Notes under the pieces: generated by a model
What the model was told of the DNA's origin: nothing
Seen by the model: the letters and a program-made list of their open reading frames with translations, nothing else
Database searches by the model: none
Translations under genes and position numbers: made by a program
Shown here: piece by piece, positions 25,640-36,599 of the stretch
Layout: every line of letters begins with the position of its first letter
Numbering within the stretch: the first letter of the stretch is position 1
Assembly: GCA_013398015.1 (NCBI GenBank)
Contig: VZRR01010431.1
Coordinates: 310,001 to 374,000, forward strand
Length of the DNA stretch: 64,000 bases
Direction of reading: 5' to 3'
From: Oreocharis arfaki
Lineage: Eukaryota > Chordata > Aves > Passeriformes > Paramythiidae

Positions 25640-26220
25640 GTTACCGAGGCATAAATTTTGCCCCCTCTCTGCCTCATACTGCAGTCTCAAAAGCTGCCAA
25701 AATAATCAATGCCATTTTCCTTTCCTCTTATCTATGCATAGCAGGTTTGGACATTAAAGACATTCCTCCAGGGTCCCACCCACTAGGCCTACCAAGCTCA
25801 CTTTGCTTGTACTTGGAATGGCATTAATTATACCTTTACTCATCTACCTCCAGGCTACGGCTATAGTCCTACCATTGATGCTAAGATAGCTCGAGCAGTA
25901 TTAGCTGAAATTTCTCTCACTCCTGATGTCTCTCATCACCAGTATATTGCTGACTTTCCTAGCAATATACTGGTGCTGGGAATCTTACACAAGATACGAC
26001 CCCAAATTTCAGTCCTCAAAGAACACCAGGAACTTTTTCTCTCCCTGGTAAATGCTAGGATCCTGCCCAGAATGTAAAGTGTTGGGGTTATTTTAAAACA
26101 GTCTTTTTGTATGCCAGTACCAAAGGTATTTCTGAAAGTGTCTTGCAGTCTGTTTTCTTTACCCAATCTACTCCCTCTTCCAAATGCAAATATCAAGTCT
26201 CCTAGGCTCTAAACTTTTGT
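25640..26220 (+). pseudogene. Endogenous retrovirus pol relic (reverse transcriptase fragment)
   Basis: Translation gives pieces of a retroviral reverse transcriptase. In one frame GLDIKD (25744-25761) matches the catalytic motif-A region. One frame over, TWNGINYTFTHLPPGYGYSP (from 25814) matches the conserved LPQG-xx-SP segment. Further on, QYIADF (25940-25957) sits where the YxDD motif is expected, with Ala in place of the first Asp. The second frame is open only from 25787 to a TAA at 26075. Frameshift, stops and the altered active-site motif show a dead copy. The LPxGY-xx-SPTI wording is typical of class II/III retroviruses, but the class is not certain. A perfect 15-bp inverted repeat covers the altered motif. 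Confidence 0.65.
25937..25975. repeat. Perfect 15-bp inverted repeat (9-nt loop) in the pol relic
   Basis: CACCAGTATATTGCT at 25937-25951 and its exact reverse complement AGCAATATACTGGTG at 25961-25975 flank gactttcct. It can form a strong hairpin. It lies exactly over the degraded YxDD position and may have arisen by template switching. Confidence 0.9.
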
Positions 26221-26739
26221 CACAATAAGGTCCCGGCCAGCTAGGCCACCCTCTCTATTCCTTGCTGTGCACACATTGCACCTGGGACTGGAATATGAGC
26301 CACTACCACTTCCAACCATTCTCCTAAATCAGTATCTGTTTGTGCAATAGTACATAACAAGCATTAATTATAATGCTTAAGCTAAGCAACTCATCAAATA
26401 ACTGCACCCTCACCACTAATGTGCAATATAACACACATTGATGACAGAGGCAAGAGGTAACTGTACTACCACTCTTGGGGTCAATAAAGTGGATTGACTG
26501 TAGTCATAGGGGTGAGCTCAACTGCATGACCAAATTATTGACTTTGGCTCAGCCTCACAAGGAAGTAAAAGCCTAGGCCATGACCAGGTCAAGAACTTCT
26601 CTAGTTCCAACCTGTTCTTTGAAAACCCACACAGGAACAGAGTGACACAGAGATCTTTGATGCATAAGAGCGGGGAAACCGGAACACCAGCCATGTGAGT
26701 AAGACACTAATAGCAGGTAGTTCTTCCAGGATTAATTAG

Positions 26740-27200
26740 TAAGGAACAAACGAAGTTGTGGGTGCAAGGAATTTTATGCCTACCTTTTCCATGGCATTCA
26801 ATTTGACTACGAGCCAACCACTTTATTCCACAAATACGGAAGCCCAAGGGAGCCTTTTTTTTGATCTCTCCCGGCTAAGCAGCCAGCTGCCTGGTTGTAA
26901 CCTGCCCTTGAGTTGGGTCACCTCCAAGTTACTCCATGAGGCTGGGAAGACCCTGTACCAACTGCAGATCTTTGGTGATTGATATCGTGCATAACTTTGT
27001 ATCATAGGACATTAAGATAATGTATGAATACTTTTGAATTATTACTACTTTTGTAAAACCTTACCAGGGCACTTTCTCAAGCCTAGCTTTTACACCATTT
27101 TACTTCAATAAAACCACTTTTCCAGCTACTTGTGCCAGTGGTTCCTTAAGTGGTCTAAACCTCCTCCGCAAAAAGTGTAACTGAGGCACTCACAATAGCT
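26740..27200 (+). mobile_element. Probable retroviral LTR (3' part)
   Basis: Ends in an R/U5-like block: AATAAA at 27107-27112 followed by accacttttccagctacttg, then gtgccagtggttccttaagt and cctccgcaaaaagtg. It lies downstream of, and in the same direction as, the pol relic, so it may be the 3' LTR of that element. The left boundary is uncertain. Confidence 0.5.
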
Positions 27201-27789
27201 CTAAAATATTCTTACTCGTTGCTAAAAGCTCCCTTTAATAGAACCAAAACTATAAACATACGTACTTCAATGCCAGCCACTGTGATCACAGCTATTTTGT
27301 ACCTCTCCAGTAGGTAGCTCAGCAAACAGAAGATTCCAAGAACTGAAAGGACAAAAGTTCAGCTGCAGGCCAGCAAAATTTTGCTCTCCTGTTTCTGCTT
27401 CTGGACTTGTAGCAGCATGTCTCATTTAACCTAAAGCATTTAAATCTAATTCAGCATGTTTGACTTACGGTGTCATAGAAAGACGGCCTGAATCAACTAA
27501 ATATGCCCAAAGAAAAGAGTACATAAGCACCCATAATTCTCATTTTCCTCTCTTTATAACAGTATTTTAGATGTCACAACAGCACCAGCATAAAGGAGTT
27601 TTCTTGCCCCAAAGTTCTTAGCAGTTACATAGGAGGTTATTTGTTGGAAATTACCTAAATGTCAGATTGCCAGTCAATCACAGAGTATTTACTGTAACCT
27701 TAAGCATATGAAGACTAGTAGTCACTTCTCTTCGCAGATTCCTATTCCACCATTTCCAATAGTGTATTTCCCCCTTTTACCTATCGGCT

Positions 27790-28991
27790 TCTGACAAATC
27801 CCGATGGGATTCATCCAATAATCCTCAAAGAGCTGCCGATGTCATTGCAAAGTCTGTCTTGATGGTTTTTGAGTGATCTTGGGAATCCAGAGAAGTCCCA
27901 GCTGACTGGAAGCTGGCGAACGTTGTCCCAGGCAACAAGTAGGGCAAGAAGGAAGATCCTGAAAGTAGAGACCTGTCAGTGTCACTTCAGTGTCTGGTAA
28001 AATAATGGAAAACACTTTTCTGGGAGATATTGAAAAATACTTGGAGGACAACAGTCATCAGTAACAGCCAGCACGGCTTCATGAGGGCAAAGGCAGCTTG
28101 TCACACCTGATATCCTTCTACAACAGGGTAACCCACTTAGCTGACCTAGGAAAGCCAGTACACGAATCTTTTTGGACTTCAGTAAAGCTTTCAATACTGT
28201 CTCTTACAGTGTCCTTCTGGCAAAATGTCCAGCACACAGCTGGATAAACACATCATGTGATGGGTGAGCTGCTGGCTCACGGGTCAGGCACAAAGCATTG
28301 CAGTGACTTGGGTGACATCAGACCGGTGACCTGTCACCTACTGGGGTTCCACAGGGCTGTGCTCTTCAAAATTTTCATTAATGACCTGGATGCAGGACTC
28401 AAAGGAATACTAAGTTTGTCCAGGACACTAAAGAAAGTGCTGTTGACTCTCTCGAAGGCAGGGAAACCCTGCAGAGAGACCTGGACAGGTCAGAGAGATG
28501 GGCAATCACCAACTGTATCAAGTTTAACGAGGGCAAGTGCTGGATTCTGCACCTGGGATGGGGCAACCCTGAATGTACGGACAGACTGGGGAATGAGATG
28601 CTGGAGAGCAGTGCCACACAAAGCGCCCTGGGTGTCCTGGTCAATGGCAAGTTGAGTATGAGTCAGCAGTGCCCTGGCAGCCAGGAGGGNGGTACCAATC
28701 TCTTCACTCTTCTGACCAGTGACAGGACTTGAGGAAACAGCATGAAGCTGCATCAGGCAAGGTTTAGGTTGGATATCAGGAAAGGGTTTTCCACCTAGAG
28801 GGTGGCTGGGCATTGGAACAGGGTCCCCAGGGAAGTGGTCACAGCACCAGCCTGACAGAGTTCAAGATGTGTCTGGATAATGCTCTCAGGCACATGATGC
28901 AATTCTTGGAGTGTCCTGAATAGGGCCAGGAGTTGGACTCAATGATCCTGACAGGTCACTTCCAACTCAGCATATTCTCTAATTCTATGAC
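27790..28991 (+). mobile_element. Long CR1 LINE copy with a collapsed middle
   Basis: Over 1 kb of CR1 sense sequence. The RT-domain 3' part includes agaagtcccagctgactgga, gccagcacggcttcatgag, the ggacttcagtaaagctttc block, ttcattaatgacctggatgc and gggcaagtgctggattctgc. The CR1 3' end includes ggttggatatcaggaaaggg and ggaacagggtccccagggaa, and ends aattctatgac. Frames are broken. At the N (28690) the sequence jumps from the 'ccaggaggg' part to the 'ggtaccaatctcttcactct' part, skipping roughly 300 bp present in full CR1 copies. Confidence 0.92.
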
Positions 28992-29339
28992 TTTGCTGTC
29001 CTAATGCCATCTGCTGCTACAGATATGCTACAAAAATGTTCATAGGATGGTTATGTTCTACTCCTGTAGCCTCCATGATGCATCAGGCTCTCCTTCCCAG
29101 CTTTCCTTTTTGTTTTTAGCATTGTCTCCTCCAAACATCAGGACTCTTCATGTGATTGTATTCAGTGTTATCCAACACTGAATAAACAGTATTTCTCAGT
29201 TAGTTAGCGCGGTTTTTTTGTTTGGATAAGAAGTGAACACACTTCATTCTCAAAGTCTTTCAAAGTCGAGGCACTCAGGCAGAGCTCTGTCTTGCTTATC
29301 TCATACCTTTTGGGTCTACTGGCAACAGTAGCAACTCAA

Positions 29340-29880
29340 GAAGATGCATTTCAACCAAAAACTATTACAGAGTGAATTTTGCAACACCTGTCTGCAGCCA
29401 TGGTGTTGCGCCCAAAGAAGTGGATCAGCCCCTCTCTGTGTGGTGACCCCGGCCCGCCAGCAGCACCCAGCAGAGGCAAGAAGGCACCCAGTCACACCAA
29501 ACCAGAGGCTTTGCCTGGCTGTCTTCTGCTGAGGAGGAAGCAAAGTCTCTCCATGAGTTCTAGCGCATGACTGAGTGCCAGCCACCAGAGCTGTCACCAC
29601 CAGAGAGACAAAGGGAGAGGAGGAGGGCTGCCCCCATTTTCCCTTTGTCTCCCCACACACAGCCACCCATGGCAGGCACCATCTTGGGGAAGGGGTCACT
29701 CCACCATTTTGAGTTTCTCTTTGTTCCCTGGGAGTCCAGGAGATTCCAGCAACTTTGTAAATAACTGGTGACTATTACTTATTTTTTGCCTGTTGGTATT
29801 TTGGAGTTTTTAGTAAACTGTTATTTTTTCACTTAGATCTCCTCTACTTGTTTTTCCTTGGTGGTGGAAAGGGATTGGTT
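29340..29880 (+). mobile_element. Probable ERVL-type LTR
   Basis: The right end (attttggagtttttagtaaa then ctgttattttttcacttaga) resembles the taaactgtt...tttttcac end common in avian ERVL LTRs. It is preceded by a GC-richer, CT/AG-rich body (29390-29700). Open frames within it show no protein features. Boundaries are approximate. Confidence 0.4.
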
Positions 29881-30129
29881 AAAACTAAAGGAGGTAACTC
29901 ATTGTAGAGTGTTTAAATTTTCTTAAACCAAGGTTGGCCAAGCAGGACCTGCCTTTCATAAGCTCATGCTGGCTGTGCCTGATTCCCTGGTTGTCCTATA
30001 GGTGCCATGTGATGTCATTCAAGATGATCTGCTCCATGACCTCCCTCAGTATAGAAGGCTATAACTGCTATTATAGTGCACTATTTATTAATCCAGTATT
30101 TTTAAAACTAGCTTACTAATCGTTGAGAA

Positions 30130-30665
30130 GAGATTGATTTTGGTCACCCATACTCATGACCATGGGCAAATCTTTCACTCAGCCCCAAGGAGTAACCACA
30201 AGAAGTATCCCCACTCAAAGGAAGAACTTCTATGCACACTCCTAGAAGGGCTGTGCTAGAAATCCCTACCATAAAAAAGAGAGCTTGGGCTTTCATGGGA
30301 TAATGTGATTGACTGTCAGTCCTGCATTACCAGGCTAGTTCAGCAGAACATAATTCTTTTAAAATACACGATTAGTACCACCACTTACAGGTTCCTTTTA
30401 TCAGGAAACATCTGTCTCCCACATCCCTGCCAGTGCCAGTTCCTGTCAGGAAACACCAGTTTCTTCACATCCTCATATTGTTTAATTTTGAGGTGTTTCA
30501 GTCAGGCTGATACCAGCATTCTTCAATACCAAAAGCAACACAACCACCCTCCCTCCATCACTGGTGATTTCTGCAAGCAGGGTGAAGTTAAAGCTGTTTC
30601 ACCCACACTTATACAGAAAGAACATCCTGCTGCACTCACAAGTTTCCAATTTCAGTATTTATGTT
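30130..30665 (-). mobile_element. LTR-like repeat, third large copy of the 8-kb family
   Basis: Matches 7830-8260 and the inverse of 24060-25220: block cagccccaaggagtaaccac at 30181-30200, the segment from ccagtgccagttcctgtcag at 30431, cagtcaggctgataccagca, and ccatcactggtgatttctgc. No coding capacity. Confidence 0.5.
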
Positions 30666-30869
30666 AAAACAATTTGAAAACTGGTTTCAATAAAGATGTT
30701 TGATGCAGGACTACAGCTGCAGATTTCTACATACCACACTTCATGGTAACACCAGCGAAATGCTGAAGTACTAAGGCCTGAACAACAGACCTTTGGCCAA
30801 AGTTGACCTCTAGAGGAACCTTCCAAACAAATGTTATATATATCTGCTCATTAACAAATAATTAACACT

Positions 30870-31265
30870 TTGATACATGTATCCACTCCTTGGCAAAACA
30901 TGGTTTCAGTATTTAGAAACCAGGCAAGGCCAAACCTAGCTTTTTTGGGGAGTGGATGATCAAAGACAACTCCCTTGGTTCCTCCTTGAGCCCTGGCCAG
31001 GCTTTGGAAGAAACCCAGCAGGAGAAAGAAACCAGATGTTCCTGCACTAGAAGTCATGGTAGCTTGTTTATTCAACAGAATAAAAATGGGACCCTCTCAC
31101 AGCTAAGTTGGAAGCCTCATTTCTCGTGGCTGGAAACACCTGCAGGACTTCCCAGTTACCAGGAGTGGTTCTCCAGTCCTTCACTGCGACAGTGGCTTCC
31201 CCCAGCTGATGCTTTTCCTTTGCTTTTATCTTATCCTTCTGCAGTTCTTTGCAGTTTCCCATTAC
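30870..31265 (-). mobile_element. LTR end with short ORF, inverted partner of 32555-32940
   Basis: On the minus strand a 64-codon open frame (31262-31068) ends VKDWRTTPGNWEVLQV...HFYSVE. Its TAA stop lies inside the poly(A) signal AATAAA (31072-31067), followed by caagctaccatgacttctag and tgcaggaacatctgg. A sense copy at 32555-32940 shares the peptide and the nucleotides through the poly(A) block. Beyond that, aaagcctggccagggctcaa aligns with 33489-33508. The peptide could be the end of a retroviral protein reaching into the LTR; its function is not recognised. Confidence 0.55.
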
Positions 31266-32554
31266 AGTAAATTACGCTTACTCCTTAAGTTGGTGCCTGT
31301 GTCCTTTCTGGCCCTGCCCATTGGCAAAACAAATGTAGAAAAACAATGAAACAAGCTTCCATCTCTGAATGTGCCTTAAATCTTGGAGGGAACCTCGAAA
31401 TTCTGCAGCTGAGAAATTACAATTATGTAACTCCATTTTAAGACTTATTCAGGGATAGTACAAAAATCAAGGAATAAGCATTCCATGGCATCTGGCAATG
31501 GTCCCAATCCACTGTCCTACAGCTAATAATTGTACCCAGCAACACTGCCACAAGTGTCATGGGAAATGTGGTCATGGTCAACGGGTCAAGAATAAAGAAG
31601 TCATTCTTCTCACCACAAATGAGCTAATACAGATAAACACCATTCCAAATACCAACAACCAGAAGCACTAGACACAGAAAAATCTGAATTTCTCATAAGC
31701 AGCATCTAAACTAAGCTCCAAGAGGTTATTCTGAAAAGTAGAAGTGAATCTTCTGCAAGCACTATGGACTCCAGGCATTTCGAGGAGCCATGCTTCACAA
31801 GGAACTTTAACATTCCAGTTCTCCATGATACCAAGCAACAACACCAACACCAGCAAAAGCGATGTCACTGTTCAGAACAAAATGAAATCTTCAAGACTGT
31901 ATTTGATTGCTTGATTGTTTCAACCAAGCATTTCTTGCTTACACTCCTCAGAGAAAAAAAATACATTCACTTTTGAGTAATAGCTGTAAGCCTGAGAAAG
32001 CAATTTTTAACAGAAAAGAATCGCAGGGAAAATGCATTAAGAACAGGGACTGGATTCATCAAACAAATTGATATCACCAAATATTCCATTTAGAATCCTA
32101 CAGATGAAAGCTTTTCTACTTTCATCAGCAAGGAGCATCAGACTCCTTTATACAGGAATATCCTTGCCTCTGTAGAAAAGTTCATGTATATAACTGAAAT
32201 ACGTAGCCGTATTATCTATAGCTCATGCTTTTCTAGTTGTATTACCATGATGGAAGAGGGTCAGCTAAAGATGAAAGGGTGTCCAAAGCTGCCTTTTCTT
32301 GCACGGAACGACATTTTTTTAGAAAATACCTACACTCCTACACTTCAACTGCAAGTTTCTGCTTACCATGACACTGTTCTGCCAGTTGACATGGTCAGCA
32401 CAAAAGACAGACAACAACTTAAGGGAGTAAGTGTAATTTACTATAGCCCAAAACAGCAAAGAATTACAAAAGGATAAGCTAAGCAATGCACCTAATCATT
32501 ACTACAGCAGATTGCCTACAGTGATTAATGAAGGTATATTACCAGTTACCTTAA

Positions 32555-32940
32555 TATTTTATCATGATCCAGATCCGCACTTCAGGTGGAGAGCTCCAGT
32601 CACAGCGAAGGACTGGAGAGCCATTCCTGGTAACTGGGAAATTCTTCAGGTGCGTCCACCCACAGGAGAGGTCTCCATCTTTGCTGTGTTAAGGTTTAGC
32701 TTTTATATTGTGGAATAAACAAGCTTCCATATCTTCTAGTGCAGGAACATCTGATTTCATTGTCGTGGCTGGACATGTGTCCCCATCTCTACCACAGATG
32801 GCTTGTGCATATGGAAGAGATAACCCAGGCCGGGTCAAAGGTCCAGCAAGGGGTCATCTCTGGCGCCAAAAGGGCTCAGACCCCTTCCCAACTAAGAACC
32901 AACATCTTGGTCTGGAGAGCAGATATGTGAAGAGATGAAA
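32555..32940 (+). mobile_element. LTR end with short ORF, plus-strand copy
   Basis: The open frame ending at 32718 contains AKDWRAIPGNWEILQV and ends SFYIVE. The TAA stop sits in AATAAA (32714-32719), followed by caagcttccatatcttctag and tgcaggaacatctgatttc. It aligns with 31262-31000 on the opposite strand. The two copies face each other with about 1.3 kb between them. The body continues to a GC-richer segment (tggcgccaaaagggctcaga at 32860-32879). Confidence 0.55.
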
Positions 32941-33484
32941 AAAATAACATCATTGACCAAAAGACACTGCTCTTTATGACTATAAAAGCCACACAAATTA
33001 TTACAGAGATAGAAGCCTCTTAAACACTCCCTGGAAACATGTAGGGCTTCTCCTACAAAGCTTGGGTGCATCTTCATAGACAATTTTCCAGAAACTGAGA
33101 GGAAGGGTTTGATGTATGCCCCATCAGGAACTGGATGGTAAGATACTTTGAATAGTATAGTAATCTATACTATTTCTTCACTAGCTGTAAAATTGGGTAC
33201 CTTAATCATGCACTGTATGTTATCTACTAGTACTGTTTCTTTGTTTATCCTGTGTATTAAGAAATCTGGTTAAAGTCTCATCTCTGTTTTTCTTGGTCTA
33301 TTCAATAAATAATTCATGCTGTAATAGGTCTAACCAGTCATTATTAAGAACTTGCAACGAGAGTGGGTTTTGGGGTACTGGATGCCTCAGTAAAGTTACT
33401 GCCTACTGCCAGAGGCCTGGGCAAAGGCAGAAACTTGCGTACAACTCCTCTCTCCATTCATAACAATTGTCCTCTTGGGTTCCA

Positions 33485-33610
33485 CACAAAGCCTGGCCAG
33501 GGCCCAAAGAGGAACCAAGAGAGTTGGCTTTCACCATGTACCTCCAAACAAGGCCAGATACCTGATTTCATTGCCCTGGCTGGCCTTTAAACACTGAAAT
33601 AAATATATTC
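33485..33610 (+). repeat. Fragment of the same LTR-end family
   Basis: The sequence aagcctggccagggcccaaa through ggaaccaagagagttggctt matches the reverse complement of about 31010-30965. The later gatttcattgccctggctgg resembles gatttcattgtcgtggctgg at 32753-32772. It ends near AATAAATATATTC. Confidence 0.45.
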
Positions 33611-34595
33611 TTATCACACTCCATGTTTCACTAATGATCATGCATCCTTCTCTAATAAGAGGATGTAAATATTATACAATGGTTGGAAGGTTCATCAAGA
33701 GTCAACTTCAGCTCAGGGCCTATTGTTGAGGCCTCAGTACTTCACGAACTTCACAGAAACAAGTGAAACGCAGAGAAACTATGAACATGCTTCAGCCTCT
33801 GAAGAATTTCCAAGCTTCTTTCAAGTTTTAAGGCACATTTCAAGAACTGTCTTACATCTCCAGTAGTTGTAGACATCCCCTTTTAGAAGTATTGTTCCCT
33901 AATCATTCAACGCCTAACGACTACTCACTGGAGACAAGTTTGCAATCTATGCATAGGATACTGACTGAAGCACAAATCAGCAAGTTAATTGAATTTCAGT
34001 CATGGGAATCTTTCAGGAGCACATACTGGAAGAGCTCTTTGGCATATCTGCATTTTATGGAGACCATTTATATCCAGCATGAAGGCATAGTGCAACCTTC
34101 AAGATCACAGGAGTATTTTTTAAAAGTATAGCTTCTCTTCTGACTGGTGAATTTTCCTGCCTACTATAAGCTACAATATCAATCCTTCCATTAAATTAGC
34201 TTCCTTGAAATTTCTCCAAGTATAAAATCCTACAGCTTTTTTCCCCTACATGTTCACTGCCCTATGCAGTTTTGAAACTCCTGAGAACTTAAATTGCTTA
34301 TGTTTATCAGAAACACAAATGATAGTCAGAAACATCCTAGTAGTGTCTAGCAATCAAATGTGTGAAAAAATAAAAATCCATTCCCTATCAGCAATAGGAA
34401 AGTACTACAGTTCTTTGAAAAACTGGCTGTAACAGTATAGAATATAGCTTAGAAATGCATTGAGTAACAAAGACAGGTTGGTAAGTTTATATCAATTGCA
34501 CTGATGCTGCTACTTGTGGTGCTTCAGGATGAACCAAACTAGACAATAAAATGGCTCCCACAATTTCACTTTCAAAGAAGAAAAAGATCACTTAC

Positions 34596-34674
34596 TTCAG
34601 CAATCTTGTGTGTCTCTTCAGACAGAGGTGGAGCGCTCACTGGAGGAACAGGAGCTCCTCACTGGTCTTGGCTC
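34596..34674 (-). other. RESF1: Candidate RESF1 5' non-coding exon (79 nt)
   Basis: The acceptor gttgtcccttctag/GAGCCAAG and the donor GCTGAA/gtaagtgat flank 79 nt without any ATG. It lies between the CpG-rich region and the coding part, in the right orientation for a RESF1 leader exon. No coding potential is visible. An exon of another minus-strand transcript or a chance splice pair is possible. Confidence 0.45.
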
Positions 34675-36599
34675 CTAGAAGGGACAACAGCCAATAAGCT
34701 TCAAGTGCTGCTTTTACCAAAGGAGCAATGACCCATACCAACAATACCACCAGTCTCCTATGTCCTGATTACCAGTAATATATCAGAACATCTCCTGGCA
34801 GACTTTGAATTCCATTTGCTGTGAAGCACCAGCCTCCTTTCATTAGCGCCCAGCAGCAGTTTATAAAGGCAAAGATTAGCATTACCTAATGCTAACAACC
34901 ATAATGGGTGTTTTCACCTATTTTCCTTCCCTTTTCTTTTCTTCTTTCCTCTTAAGAGTCACCAGCAGGCTCTAATGTTTTTCACAAGCTCTTACAGCTA
35001 TGCTCAGCAAAGCAGGAGCTGCTCTAGGAATTAAGAGAGTAGAATTGCACCTTCTTGGCTTTCTGCTCCCTCCTTTACTCCTTCTGCTGTCTTCAGCCAT
35101 GCCTTTTAAATTATGTAATGGGGAGTACTGATCTCTCTCTGACAATTGTTAGTCTTCAACACAGAGAAGAAAGGCTCAACATCAAACCAACAGGTTAATT
35201 ATTACAAGAAAGACCACAAATGCTATGACAAAGTGTCACATCTCCAACTCACTGCTATGTTGCTCATGGCTGCAGCAAATGAAACCAAACAAAAGACTAT
35301 TTGTAATAAAATATAAATAAAAAATAGTTGGGAAAGACTGTTTTGTGTAATTTTTAGAAACATATAAAAATATGCTCTTACCAAAACACCTTAGCATGCA
35401 GAAAACAATCTAAGTCAGCAATTTGTTGGCTTTTAAAGAGAGGGTGTTTGAGGGACAGCCTCCTGCAAATCAGAGTATTTTACTGATTTAAAACTACTTT
35501 TTTTTTTTTTTTTGTATTAGCAGGAAGGGGGGAAAGCCAAAAAGCTTAGAAAACAGAACCAAAACGACAAAATAAAACTTCTTCTAAAAATCTGGCAGAT
35601 CAATGAACTGGAGAAAGTTTTAGCTTCTATTTAGAAGGAAACCAAAACACCCCATAACAGACTTGATATAAAGCATGCTGTAATGTTTTATTCCTTCTGC
35701 CAAAACACCAGACAATATATTATTTCCTGTGAAAAAAATACTGTTTAAGCTTGAACTACAAAGGTGGCTGGATTCTTGAACTCTGCCTCCCAACTCACTG
35801 CAGTGAGCCACACAAACACTGAACTAATAGTTCCTGCTAAACATCTGGGGAACTAGTTCAGTACGTTTTCGAAGACCTTGAGATTCAGGGGAACTTTTAT
35901 ACGGGCACCAAGAGTAATGGATTTAATTTTGTGGACAGTAATATAAAAGCAATCATTATCACAAGTCGGTTTTCTCTGCCAGGAATACCTAACTGTTTTG
36001 GGACATCAGTCGGCTAGTTCAAGGGAACAGGGCGATAAGAGCCCAGTTAGGAGTTTTCGATGTTAGCAGCAAGTTTTACTCCCGTCATTCTCAGATGCAA
36101 GAGGAAGAAAATATTTACCAGGAGTCACAACGAGCTGAGTTTGTTTTGTTCTATTTTTAAGTCCTCCCAGGAGGCTAGTTAAGAGCAGGGAAATGCCCAA
36201 AGTTATCATAGAGCTCCTCGAAAAGAGTTGAGTCAACCTCCTAACAACTTCTAGGAAAACAACCACCAGCATTCCTATGGGCTTCTGAAACACATCCAGT
36301 GCTCCAGGGGAAAATCTACTTATGTTCTACCTGATGCCTCTGGTTTTCATTGATGCCACGGCCATACAAAGCACATCTCCCACAGCATAGGAAGAAAGTT
36401 GCTGTGCGTTGATGGGGTAGCATTTCCATCTGCAGAGGCAGATGGAATAAGCCAGTTAATTCTTTTAACTACACTACTCAGACAACCCAAAGCAGAAACA
36501 GCAAGACTATACCTCTTTAAGATTATCTGTTTTTCTTTAATTGTATAAAGAGTTCCATCAGTTCAACCACAATACACGACTGCAGGTGTCCCTCTCACA
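34675..36599. other. Sequence between leader exon and CpG-rich region
   Basis: Probable first RESF1 intron. AT-rich, with a T15 tract near 35498. No repeat family or gene recognised. Confidence 0.4.

Larger units (their letters stand above)
22727..34595 (-). other. RESF1: Long RESF1 5' intron, rich in mobile elements
   Basis: If the two candidate leader exons are right, this 11.9-kb intron holds most of the RESF1-proximal retroelement debris: LTR fragments (24.1-25.2, 26.7-27.2, 29.3-29.9, 30.1-30.7 kb), a retroviral pol relic (25.6-26.2 kb), a long CR1 (27.8-29.0 kb) and an inverted LTR-end pair (30.9-32.9 kb). The remaining parts (22.8-24.0, 31.3-32.5 and 33.6-34.5 kb) show nothing recognisable. 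Confidence 0.45.

Noticed and set aside
28257..28655. 132-codon plus-strand frame
   Set aside because: Lies within the CR1 copy but is not in the CR1 RT frame over its length; chance frame in repeat DNA.
29316..29699. 127-codon minus-strand frame
   Set aside because: Antisense to a probable LTR, GC-rich, with no recognisable protein features.
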